Below, one piece after another: positions 1 through 6,164 of a DNA stretch of 7,762 bases. The notes beneath the pieces were generated by a model. The model saw nothing but the letters and a program-made list of their open reading frames with translations, did not search any database and was not told the origin of the DNA. The DNA comes from an uncultured Bacteroidales bacterium (GTDB taxonomy: Bacteria; Bacteroidota; Bacteroidia; Bacteroidales; JAUNSR01), in contig CAMTOW010000083.1 in NCBI GenBank assembly GCA_947074245.1, forward strand, positions 1-7,762, read 5' to 3'. The position numbers and the translations under genes were made by a program. Position 1 is the stretch's first letter. Every line of letters begins with the position of its first letter.

Positions 1-968
1 ATTATGAACGCTTCATCGAGCGTTTCCCCGATGTGCACGCTTTGGCATCCGCTCCGGGTGATGAGGTGATGCGTTATTGGCAGGGGTTGGGGTATTACAG
101 CCGGGCACGGAATCTGCATACCGGTGCTAAACAGATAGTTGATAATTTTAACGGTGTATTTCCCGCCGATTATGCTGATATTCGCTCGATTCGTGGCGTG
201 GGAGAATATACGGCGGCGGCAATTGCTTCATTTTCGTTCCGTTTGCCTTACGCCGTGGTGGATGGAAATGTGTATCGGGTCTTATCTCGACTGTTGGGAA
301 TTGACGAGCCGATCGACACGACGTCCGGAAAGAAATATTTTGCGCGGATGGCCGACGAGTTGCTCGACAGGACGGCTCCCGATCGCTACAATCAGGCGAT
401 CATGGAGTTTGGAGCCTTGCAGTGTGTGCCTGTTTCACCCGATTGTTCGGTTTGTCCGTTGATGGAATCGTGCGCTGCATTCGCGGCGGGGCGTGTATCT
501 GAATTGCCGGTCAAGATCGGCAAGACGCGGGTGCGTTCCCGTTGGTTCAACTATTTCATGATCCGTTACGCTTCGAAGACGTGGATTCGGCGTAGGGAAG
601 AGGGGGATATTTGGAGCCATCTGTATGAATTTCCGTTACTGGAAACGGATCATTCCGTAAATTGGGCACAGTTGATCGAAACCGATCTTTATAGGAAATG
701 GTTTGGAGGAATAGATCGGATCGATGTGACGCCTGTGTTGCTTGATAGGCGGCATATCCTTTCGCATCAGCATTTGCATGCGTCATTTTATTTGCTGGAG
801 GTGATCGCTTCCGAAAAGAGAGATGCGTCCGAATCGGTTGTATTCGCTCAACTTGAGAAGGATGGATTTATACCGGTTGACTGGAACGGATTGGATGAGT
901 TTGCCGTTTCGAAACTGACACAAATCGCGCTGGATGAACTCGGCAAGAATAATTGTCGAATATTTTGA
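1..968 (+). CDS. mutY: A/G-specific adenine glycosylase MutY, 3' part (5' end outside window)
   Basis: Base-excision repair enzyme that removes adenine mispaired with 8-oxoguanine or guanine. The reading frame is open from the left edge (first full codon at position 3, 321 residues visible); the GTG at 33 is an internal valine, not a start. Seen, numbered from the first visible codon: FERF-like start of the glycosylase fold, GLGYYSRARNLH (29-40), helix-hairpin-helix IRGVGEYTA (63-71), the catalytic aspartate in VVDGNV (Asp87), and four cysteines spaced C-x6-C-x2-C-x5-C (141, 148, 151, 157) that bind the 4Fe-4S cluster. The C-terminal part resembles the MutT-like 8-oxoG recognition domain, with W-x3-YEFP and an LSH loop near 254. 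Compared with E. coli MutY from memory, about 45 N-terminal residues are missing, including the segment with the catalytic glutamate. The ssb promoter overlaps its stop codon. The identification is firm. Confidence 0.96.
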   Translation, partial: YERFIERFPDVHALASAPGDEVMRYWQGLGYYSRARNLHTGAKQIVDNFNGVFPADYADIRSIRGVGEYTAAAIASFSFRLPYAVVDGNVYRVLSRLLGIDEPIDTTSGKKYFARMADELLDRTAPDRYNQAIMEFGALQCVPVSPDCSVCPLMESCAAFAAGRVSELPVKIGKTRVRSRWFNYFMIRYASKTWIRRREEGDIWSHLYEFPLLETDHSVNWAQLIETDLYRKWFGGIDRIDVTPVLLDRRHILSHQHLHASFYLLEVIASEKRDASESVVFAQLEKDGFIPVDWNGLDEFAVSKLTQIALDELGKNNCRIF

Positions 969-994
969 AAATGACAGCCTTATTGCTAAATTTG
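964..994 (+). promoter_or_regulatory. Bacteroides-type promoter of ssb
   Basis: TTTG at 964-967 (-33 box) and TAAATTTG at 987-994 (-7 box, exact match to TAnnTTTG) are separated by 19 bp, the spacing expected for the primary sigma factor of Bacteroidetes. The start point would lie near 1000, giving a leader of about 20 nt before the ssb ATG at 1023. The -33 box overlaps the mutY stop codon, so ssb can be expressed independently of mutY. This is a consensus match by eye; no start site was measured. Confidence 0.8.
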
Positions 995-1022
995 GTATAC
1001 TAACACTAAATAAAATATTTAT

Positions 1023-1493
1023 ATGTCTGTAAATAAAGTGATCCTCATCGGAAATGTCGGCAAAGATCCCGAAGTCAGATATCTGGAAGGTGGCAATGCC
1101 GTAGCGACTTTTCCGTTGGCAACGACAGAGCGTGGTTATAAGACCCAGTCGGGTGCGCAGATTCCCGATCGCACCGAATGGCACAACATCGTGGCATGGC
1201 GCGGATTGGCGGAAGTGATCGAACGTTATGTTAAAAAAGGAACGTCGATCTATATCGAAGGAAAACTGCGTAGTCGTTCTTGGGAGGATCAGAATGGAAT
1301 CAAACGGTATACGACCGAGGTATATGTAGACAACCTCGAACTGCTCGGACGCCGACCTGAAAACGGAGCTCCGGCGGATAACCAGGGATATGCTCAGCAG
1401 GGTACCGCACAGCAGGCCGCGGACAATCAGAAAACAAACGCACCGCTTCATGCAGAAAATGGAAATAAAGAGGCAGATGACTTACCATTTTAA
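1023..1493 (+). CDS. ssb: Single-stranded DNA-binding protein
   Basis: Coats single-stranded DNA during replication, recombination and repair, and recruits partner proteins through its C-terminal tip. The 156-residue product begins MSVNKVILIGNVGKDPEVRY, the usual start of the OB fold, which runs to about residue 112 with TEWHNIVAWRGLAE (51-64) and IYIEGKLRSRSW (76-87). An uncharged Q/N/A/G-rich linker (about 111-148) leads to the acidic tip ADDLPF, which corresponds to DDDIPF in E. coli and is the docking site for repair and replication proteins. The ATG at 1023 is the natural start, because the family alignment begins there. No Shine-Dalgarno site is visible; the leader is A/T-rich, as is usual in this phylum. 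The gene lies 54 bp after mutY, has its own promoter, and is followed by a hairpin with a T-rich tail. Confidence 0.97.
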   Translation: MSVNKVILIGNVGKDPEVRYLEGGNAVATFPLATTERGYKTQSGAQIPDRTEWHNIVAWRGLAEVIERYVKKGTSIYIEGKLRSRSWEDQNGIKRYTTEVYVDNLELLGRRPENGAPADNQGYAQQGTAQQAADNQKTNAPLHAENGNKEADDLPF

Positions 1494-1504
1494 TCTGAAT
1501 TTTT

Positions 1505-1512
1505 TATATTTG
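1505..1512 (+). promoter_or_regulatory. Isolated -7 box downstream of ssb
   Basis: TATATTTG exactly matches TAnnTTTG. No TTTG is found 19-23 bp upstream (the segment is TTACC-rich), so the -33 half is poor. A start near 1518-1519 would place the first transcribed bases exactly at the first of two hairpins (1520-1538 and 1541-1572). It could serve a short RNA, serve gldE if the hairpins are read through, or be a chance A/T-rich match. Confidence 0.4.
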
Positions 1513-1540
1513 CATTGCAGGTGTTAAGTAATAACATCAG

Positions 1541-1579
1541 AAGAGTCAGAATTTTATCCGATTCCGACTCTTTTGCTTT
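1541..1579 (+). terminator. Hairpin and T-rich tail after ssb
   Basis: AAGAGTCAGAAT (1541-1552) pairs with ATTCCGACTCTT (1561-1572) except for one A/C mismatch, enclosing an 8-nt loop. TTTTGCTTT follows on the 3' side. The shape fits an intrinsic terminator about 50 bp after the ssb stop. Because gldE begins only at 1639 and no convincing promoter is seen between 1580 and 1638, the hairpin may be leaky or act as an attenuator. Confidence 0.6.
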
Positions 1580-1638
1580 CAGATTGAATTTTTAGATCGA
1601 AAGGAAGCAGCGTTTTTGTCTAACTAATACACATTTCT

Positions 1639-2970
1639 TTGGACACGGATTATTATTTATCGCAGATCTTAACTACCCTTCAGTTTCAGGTGCCTTCCGT
1701 CGGCGCACTTGTTGCGGCTGTTCTTGCGTTTTTATTATTGGGCGTTTCGGGATTCATCTCGGCTTCGGAAATTGCCTTTTTCTCGCTGACACCTCTCGAC
1801 CGTAGCCGGATCGAAGAGAATGAGCATCCTTCCGACAACATTATCCAATCGCTGTTGAACCGATCTCAGTTTCTTTTGGCGACAATCCTAATTACGAATA
1901 ACTTCGTAAACGTATCGGTGGTCATTCTGTTTACATTCTTCATGAATGCCATCTTCCTCAATCCTTCCCCTTTGTTTTCTTTTTGGTCGCAAACGGTTAT
2001 TCTGACGTTTTTGCTTTTGCTTTTCGGCGAAATCATGCCGAAAATCTACGCATCCTACAACGCGCTTAAGTTTGCACGAATGTCGGCATCAACGCTTCGT
2101 TTTCTCCAACGGCTGTTTTATCCGGTGGCATCGCTGCTTGTGATCGGAACGAATGTGATCAACAAGCATATCGGCAAACGCAACAATAACTTGTCGATGG
2201 ACGATCTCTCGCAGGCTCTTGAACTGACGTCGCATGAGATCCGGGAAGAAAAATCGATGCTCGAAGAAATTATAAAATTCGGAGATAAGACCGCATTGGA
2301 GGTGATGACAGCCCGAGTCGATATTACGTCGCTGGATATAAAGACCGGCTTTTCGGATGTGATCAAGCTAATCGTGGAAACCAACTATTCTCGCATCCCC
2401 GTTTTCGAAAACACAGAAGACCATATACAGGGGATTCTATACATAAAAGACTTGCTTCCGCATCTGAATCAAGCGGATGGTTTTGAATGGCAGGGACTGA
2501 TTCGTCCGGCATACTTCGTCCCGGAAACGAAAAAAATCGACGATCTGCTGGAAGATTTCCGTTCCAAGAAGATTCATATGGCGATCGTCGTGGATGAGTT
2601 CGGAGGGACTTCGGGACTGATCACATTGGAAGATGTTATGGAAGAGATCATCGGTGAGATTTCGGATGAATATGACGAAGAAGAAAAGTTTTATCAGAAA
2701 ATCGGACCGAACACCTGGATTTTTGAAGCTCGAACCCAACTCAATGATTTTTATAAAGTGACCGGGTTGGAAGAAGTGGATTTTCATGAAGAGGCGCAAG
2801 AGTGTGAAACACTTGCCGGATTGATCTTGGAAATGACGGGCGACTTTCCGAAATTGAATGATACGATTGACTTCAACGGGTATCGTTTCACGATTATGGC
2901 CGTAGATAAGCGACGCATTGTGAAAGTGAAGTTTTCCATCTTGCAATCGTCTGCGAACCCAACGAAATAA
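1639..2970 (+). CDS. gldE: GldE-type membrane protein (CNNM + CBS pair + CorC/HlyC domain)
   Basis: Inner-membrane protein of the CNNM/CorB-like family. Related proteins are linked to divalent cation transport; in Flavobacterium the homologue GldE is associated with gliding motility, but non-gliding Bacteroidales carry it too, so its role here is unsettled. The 443 residues show a hydrophobic N-terminal DUF21/CNNM region with probable membrane segments near 19-39, 77-101, 115-135 and 155-172 and the signature GEIMPKIYA (130-138). Two CBS domains follow (about 218-340, with EVMTARVDITSLD and VVDEFGGTSGLITLEDVMEE), then a C-terminal CorC_HlyC domain (about 355-433). The start is TTG at 1639: a frame stop lies at 1621, no ATG occurs until about residue 102, and MDTDYYLS fits the short pre-membrane leader of the family. 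An alternative GTG at 1690 would shorten it by 17 residues. The phosphopantetheinyl transferase follows after 28 bp, probably in one transcript. Confidence 0.9.
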   Translation: MDTDYYLSQILTTLQFQVPSVGALVAAVLAFLLLGVSGFISASEIAFFSLTPLDRSRIEENEHPSDNIIQSLLNRSQFLLATILITNNFVNVSVVILFTFFMNAIFLNPSPLFSFWSQTVILTFLLLLFGEIMPKIYASYNALKFARMSASTLRFLQRLFYPVASLLVIGTNVINKHIGKRNNNLSMDDLSQALELTSHEIREEKSMLEEIIKFGDKTALEVMTARVDITSLDIKTGFSDVIKLIVETNYSRIPVFENTEDHIQGILYIKDLLPHLNQADGFEWQGLIRPAYFVPETKKIDDLLEDFRSKKIHMAIVVDEFGGTSGLITLEDVMEEIIGEISDEYDEEEKFYQKIGPNTWIFEARTQLNDFYKVTGLEEVDFHEEAQECETLAGLILEMTGDFPKLNDTIDFNGYRFTIMAVDKRRIVKVKFSILQSSANPTK

Positions 2971-2998
2971 AAACAGACTGTATATAAAACTGACGGAT

Positions 2999-3628
2999 AT
3001 GCCTTTGTCGGAAAAAAGAATGGAAGACGGTGCTTTGATCGGAATCTGGGAAATCGAAGAATCGGAATCCCGGCTGGCGGAAATGCTGCCCGATCCGTCG
3101 CTCTATGAAGAGCAACTGGCCGTATTGGTTAATGAACGGCGTCGTGTAGAATATTTGGCGATACGGGTTCTTCTCTGCGAATTAACCGGTGAAGAGAAAT
3201 GCGTGGGATATCATCCATCGGGGAAACCGTATCTGATTGATGCTTCTTATCAGGTCAGTATCAGTCATACGCATGGGTGGGCTGCCGTAATCCTACATCC
3301 TACGCGTCGTGTCGCTATTGATATTGAACGGATCAACGACCGAGCCAAACGTCTGCGAGAACGATTTTTGAATGAAAATGAACTTTTGGCATCGCCTGAA
3401 GGATTTTCAGAAATTTATGCGGTTTTATGTTGGTCGGCAAAAGAGTCGCTTTATAAACGGATTGATTATCAGGGAGCTGATTTTCGAGACGAACTTCACC
3501 TGGAGCGTTTTGAAATGAATAAAACAGGAATCATCGGTGCAACAGCCGATTGCCCGGCGGGAACCTATCGGGGCAATATCCGTTACGAGATCGATCATAA
3601 TTGTGTATTGACATATATCATGGATTAA
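2999..3628 (+). CDS. 4'-phosphopantetheinyl transferase, Sfp type
   Basis: Transfers the phosphopantetheine arm of coenzyme A onto a conserved serine of carrier proteins, converting apo- to holo-forms; if it is the only such enzyme, the fatty-acid acyl carrier protein would be its main partner. The 209-residue product carries the family signature: SISHT (87-91), VAIDIE (105-110, Mg-binding Asp108 and Glu110) and WSAKESLYK (145-153, with Glu149 as third ligand and Lys153). GKPYL (75-79) matches the conserved substrate-side motif. The spacing of about 38 residues between the D-x-E and KES motifs fits the superfamily. The start ATG at 2999 is preferred; ATG at 3020 would remove seven residues and also leaves all motifs intact. 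The gene sits 28 bp after gldE with no terminator between, so an operon is likely. A perfect hairpin lies 7 nt after its stop. Confidence 0.93.
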   Translation: MPLSEKRMEDGALIGIWEIEESESRLAEMLPDPSLYEEQLAVLVNERRRVEYLAIRVLLCELTGEEKCVGYHPSGKPYLIDASYQVSISHTHGWAAVILHPTRRVAIDIERINDRAKRLRERFLNENELLASPEGFSEIYAVLCWSAKESLYKRIDYQGADFRDELHLERFEMNKTGIIGATADCPAGTYRGNIRYEIDHNCVLTYIMD

Positions 3629-3634
3629 ACACCC

Positions 3635-3650
3635 GTATCGGAAACGATAC
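3635..3650 (+). terminator. GAAA-tetraloop hairpin after the transferase gene
   Basis: GTATCG (3635-3640) and CGATAC (3645-3650) are perfectly complementary and enclose the GNRA-type loop GAAA. The hairpin begins 7 nt after the stop codon. It is followed by CATTTAAAAT, not by a run of T, so it is a weak intrinsic terminator at best; it may instead stabilise the 3' end of the gldE–transferase mRNA or be a protein-binding palindrome. Confidence 0.4.
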
Positions 3651-3807
3651 CATTTAAAATAACAACACTGAATTCATCTTACATTACATTGGGATAGACG
3701 CTTCTTTGAAGAAGTGATGAGGCTGCAGGACCATTTGACAGAACAACTCCGCATAACAAGGTTTTATGGATCAATCGGACTGATTTCTCGAAAAATTTAT
3801 TAATCCG

Positions 3808-3827
3808 CTGATAAATATGCTTATCAG
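3808..3827 (+). repeat. Perfect inverted repeat upstream of the YbjN-like gene
   Basis: CTGATAA (3808-3814) and TTATCAG (3821-3827) are exact reverse complements around the 6-nt spacer ATATGC. A G·U pair (3807/3828) could extend the stem by one. It lies 54 bp before the ATG at 3882 and just upstream of the weak -7-like box. It may be an operator for a dimeric regulator or a leader hairpin; no T-run follows, so termination is unlikely. Confidence 0.45.
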
Positions 3828-3881
3828 TACGAACGCTCTATTTTATCCTGTTGTTATATTCAGTAAATACGAATATAAATT

Positions 3882-4460
3882 ATGCACCTCAATTATAAAA
3901 ACTTCATCAATTATTTGATAAACAACGAAATTCGGTTTGAAAACAATGAAGAGACGAAGCTCGTCCGTTTCGGTTACAATATCGATATGGGGACGATTGA
4001 GATTGTCGTTGATTTTGAACACGAACGACGAATCGGTTTTTTTAGTTTTCTGAACATGACCGTGACGGATGATCGGAAGTATCAGGCGCTTGAATTATTG
4101 AACTGTTTCAATGAATCGCTCAATTACGGAAGTATAATCGTATCGCAGACCAATCAGATCGTCTATAAGATGATGTACTCCACGTTCGATAATCCGATTC
4201 AGGATGAGCAATGGTCTGAAATTATTTTCAGATTATGGAGCATTTCCCGTGATATCTATCCATTGTTCGGGCGGTTGTTATATTCCAATGAACGTCCTCT
4301 CGAATTGTTTAATGAATTTCTACGATCGAAAGAAAAAGCTCAGGGGATCGAACCAAAACCGACTCAACAGCAACCGAGACGAGAAACCGTGGAGCCCGAA
4401 CTGGGAAATCCGATGAACGGAATCTGGCATGATTTCGGAGATTGGTATATCCAAAATTAA
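3882..4460 (+). CDS. YbjN-like protein of unknown function
   Basis: A 192-residue, apparently cytoplasmic protein without signal peptide or membrane segment. Residues 1-135 follow the pattern of the YbjN / type III chaperone-like fold: an N-terminal helix (YKNFINYLINNEIRFE), a beta-rich stretch with GTIEIVVDFEHERRIGFFSF (37-56), a helix YQALELLNCFNESLNYGSI (67-85), a further strand pair around 86-102, and a closing helix DEQWSEIIFRLWSISRDIYP (108-127). The family's function is poorly known; members have been described as regulators or chaperone-like proteins. Residues 150-175 form a Q/P/E/R-rich linker, and the last 20 residues end in the aromatic tail GIWHDFGDWYIQN. The ATG at 3882 follows an A/T-rich leader without a Shine-Dalgarno site. 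The gene has a 253-bp upstream spacer and converges on truC 29 bp away, so it is probably transcribed alone. The CDS call is firm; the family call is by pattern and needs a profile search. Confidence 0.85.
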   Translation: MHLNYKNFINYLINNEIRFENNEETKLVRFGYNIDMGTIEIVVDFEHERRIGFFSFLNMTVTDDRKYQALELLNCFNESLNYGSIIVSQTNQIVYKMMYSTFDNPIQDEQWSEIIFRLWSISRDIYPLFGRLLYSNERPLELFNEFLRSKEKAQGIEPKPTQQQPRRETVEPELGNPMNGIWHDFGDWYIQN

Positions 4461-4472
4461 AAAGACTCGATC

Positions 4473-4486
4473 TATATTCGAATATA
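4473..4486. repeat. 14-bp palindrome between convergent genes
   Basis: TATATTCGAATATA is a perfect palindrome in the 29-bp gap between the YbjN-like gene (stop at 4460) and truC (stop at 4490, minus strand). AAAGA (4461-4465) and TCTTT (4494-4498) can add an imperfect outer stem. Its position suggests a shared transcript end, but it has few G/C pairs and no true loop, so this is only a suggestion. A site for a dimeric DNA-binding protein is another possibility. Confidence 0.3.
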
Positions 4487-4489
4487 ATT

Positions 4490-5197
4490 TTACTCTTTAC
4501 TTGAATCGGTAGGAGTGAGTGTTACTATATCCAATTCCCGGAACGCTTCCCAGTGTTTCGGGAATTGTGCTTTTAAGAACAGCGGGGTGCCATCAACCGG
4601 ATGATTCATCTCAATGGATGTGGCGTGAAGAAAAAGCGGTTCGATACCGAGCTCTTCTTTGAAGATCCGATTGTGCTTGCCATCCCCGTGAACCCGGTCA
4701 TTAATGATATAATGACGCAAATGAGCCAGGTGTTGGCGAATCTGATGCCATCGACCGCTTAAAGGATTGCACTCAATGATCGAATATCGGGCTGTCGGGT
4801 AATTTCCGATCGGGCGATTCATCGTATAGCTTGCGATCATTCGGAATTCGGTTTGAGCATCGCGCAGATTACCGCGGTCGTTCTTGACGGGATGATCAAG
4901 TAGTTCGGGTCCGCCATACCACCCTCTGACCAAAGCTGTGTAGGTTTTCCGGATTCCACTATCGGTAAGCATATTGCTCAGCGTGCGCGCCGTTTCGGGA
5001 TCGAATGCAAAGAGCAGAACGCCCGAAGTAGGCCGGTCAAGCCGATGAACCGGATACAGGTGTCGCTCTACCTGATCACGAAGGTGTTGTAAGACGAAAT
5101 CAGACTCCTCTTCAGCGATGCGGGTACGATGCACGAGCATACCGCCCGGTTTATTGATAGCAATGAAATAGGAATCCTGATAAATAATTTCAAACAT
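4490..5197 (-). CDS. truC: tRNA pseudouridine synthase C, TruC
   Basis: RluA-family pseudouridine synthase; E. coli TruC converts U65 in the acceptor/T-stem region of certain tRNAs. The 235-residue product aligns from its first residue with E. coli TruC as I recall it: MFEIIYQDSYFIAINKPGG, then HRLDRPTSG (51-59) with the catalytic aspartate at Asp54, the same number as in E. coli. The TruC-specific block YPTARYSIIE (133-142) is followed by HQIRQHLAHLRHYIINDRVH (151-170) and HGDGKHNR (170-177). No S4 RNA-binding domain is present, as expected for TruC and unlike RluD. The ATG at 5197 is chosen over a longer TTG reading at 5266, because that codon lies inside the -7 box (5264-5271) and the extra 23 residues have no family match. 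The gene is divergent from trmB and converges on the YbjN-like gene. Confidence 0.93.
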   Translation of the reverse strand: MFEIIYQDSYFIAINKPGGMLVHRTRIAEEESDFVLQHLRDQVERHLYPVHRLDRPTSGVLLFAFDPETARTLSNMLTDSGIRKTYTALVRGWYGGPELLDHPVKNDRGNLRDAQTEFRMIASYTMNRPIGNYPTARYSIIECNPLSGRWHQIRQHLAHLRHYIINDRVHGDGKHNRIFKEELGIEPLFLHATSIEMNHPVDGTPLFLKAQFPKHWEAFRELDIVTLTPTDSSKE

Positions 5198-5263
5198 GCT
5201 TGATAGGAATGATGGATGATCGGGTATGGATGAGAGCGCAACTCGACGAAGCGTCTTTCGATG

Positions 5264-5271
5264 CAAAATTA
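5264..5271 (-). promoter_or_regulatory. -7 box of truC
   Basis: Read on the minus strand, the sequence is TAATTTTG, an exact TAnnTTTG match. Transcription would start near 5257, leaving a leader of about 60 nt before the ATG at 5197. No TTTG is found at the expected -33 position, so this is a half-match. It helps decide the truC start, since a start at 5266 would fall within the promoter. Confidence 0.5.
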
Positions 5272-5358
5272 GAGCGGCAATCGGATTCTCTATTAATATT
5301 TATAGTTAAAAAGTGAAAGCGTATTTCCCGAAAACAAGTGCCTTGTCTTTAACTTATT

Positions 5359-5366
5359 TATCTTTG
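5359..5366 (+). promoter_or_regulatory. -7 box of trmB
   Basis: TATCTTTG matches TAnnTTTG exactly and sits 19 bp before the trmB ATG (5386), giving a start near 5373 and a very short leader. The -33 TTTG is not present at standard spacing. It faces away from the truC -7 box about 90 bp to its left, so the 188-bp gap holds a divergent promoter pair. Confidence 0.6.
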
Positions 5367-5385
5367 TGTCGAAAATCAAAACATT

Positions 5386-6147
5386 ATGGGAAAGAATAAG
5401 TTACAGAAATTCGATGATATGAATTCGTATCCGCATGTTTTTCAGTATCCTTTTGGCGTATTGAAAGATCAGGGATTCGAAATGAAAGGCAATTGGGGAA
5501 AGTCTTTTTTCAAAAATGATAATCCGATCATTCTGGAATTGGGATGCGGTAAAGGCGAATACGCAGTTGGTCTGGCACGTAAATATCCGGATAAGAACTT
5601 TATCGGAATCGATATAAAAGGTGCCCGTATGTGGACCGGCGCAAAAGCATCTTTGGAAGAAGGGCTGAACAATGTCGCGTTTCTGCGTACCAACATCGAG
5701 TTGATCAACCATTTCTTCGCAGCGGGAGAAATCGCGGAGATCTGGATCACGTTCCCGGATCCGCAGATGAAGAAAGTCACCAAACGGCTTACTTCTACCC
5801 GTTTTATGAAACTATATCTGGAAATTCTGAAACCGGAAGGAATTGTACATTTGAAATGTGATTCGAATTTCCTTTTCACGTATACATCGGAAATGGTGAA
5901 AGCCAACAATTTCCCAACCTTGTTCCGTACGGAAGATCTTTATCATTCTGATATTAACGACGATATCCTGCTTTCAATTCAGACCTATTACGAACAGCAA
6001 TGGATCGATCGAGGCATCGACATTCGTTATATCAAATTTTGTCCTGAACAAAGAGACCCATTCATTGAACCCGAGATCGAGATCGAATATGATTCTTACC
6101 GGAGCTTCAACCGCAGCAAACGAAGCGGAAACGCAATGGGTAAATAA
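5386..6147 (+). CDS. trmB: tRNA (guanine-N7-)-methyltransferase TrmB
   Basis: Uses S-adenosylmethionine to make 7-methylguanosine at position 46 in the variable loop of tRNA. The 253-residue product has a Rossmann methyltransferase core: motif I ILELGCGKGEY (49-59), the acidic motif II NFIGIDIKG (71-79), and the TrmB motif IWITFPDPQMKKVTKRLTS (119-137), which includes the conserved FPDP loop. The usual PWPKKRHxKRRL is replaced by PQMKKVTKRL, a form I associate with Bacteroidetes. The C-terminal block TYYEQQWIDRGIDIRYIKF (200-218) is also typical. The family is normally 210-250 residues; here about 45 residues precede motif I and a basic tail (FNRSKRSGNAMGK) ends the protein. The ATG at 5386 follows the -7 box closely. 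mrp starts 17 bp after its stop, so the two probably share a transcript. Confidence 0.95.
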   Translation: MGKNKLQKFDDMNSYPHVFQYPFGVLKDQGFEMKGNWGKSFFKNDNPIILELGCGKGEYAVGLARKYPDKNFIGIDIKGARMWTGAKASLEEGLNNVAFLRTNIELINHFFAAGEIAEIWITFPDPQMKKVTKRLTSTRFMKLYLEILKPEGIVHLKCDSNFLFTYTSEMVKANNFPTLFRTEDLYHSDINDDILLSIQTYYEQQWIDRGIDIRYIKFCPEQRDPFIEPEIEIEYDSYRSFNRSKRSGNAMGK

Positions 6148-6164
6148 TTAATATATAAAAAAGC

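Larger units (their letters stand above)
3629..3881. other. 253-bp spacer before the YbjN-like gene
   Basis: No convincing gene is present. The spacer holds the hairpin at 3635-3650, a second perfect hairpin at 3808-3827 and an A/T-rich segment directly before the ATG at 3882. A short plus-strand frame is open from 3672 to 3803 and includes a GTG/ATG pair at 3714/3717; from the ATG it would encode 28 residues beginning MRLQDHLTEQLRITRFYGS. I do not recognise that peptide and the frame is too short to claim as a gene. A weak -7-like TATATTCA at 3855-3862 (two mismatches to TAnnTTTG) is the best promoter candidate for the next gene. Confidence 0.5.

Noticed and set aside
783..1451. Long minus-strand frame (222 residues) across the mutY end and ssb
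   Set aside because: It lies opposite two firmly identified genes, spans the ssb promoter, and its translation shows no family motif. It is a shadow of ssb codon use.
2437..2946. Minus-strand frame of 169 residues inside gldE
   Set aside because: Fully antisense to the CBS and CorC part of gldE, with no recognisable motif and no promoter or start context.
3685..3692. TACATTGG as a -7 box for the YbjN-like gene
   Set aside because: One mismatch to TAnnTTTG, no -33 partner, and it would give a leader of more than 180 nt containing the 3808 hairpin. Not impossible, but unsupported.
4204..4416. Second plus-strand frame of 70 residues within the YbjN-like gene
   Set aside because: Overlaps the longer frame out of phase; the longer frame has the coherent alternating helix/strand pattern and the better start.
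5469..5909. Minus-strand frame of 146 residues inside trmB
   Set aside because: Antisense to conserved methyltransferase motifs; the composition is that of a shadow frame.
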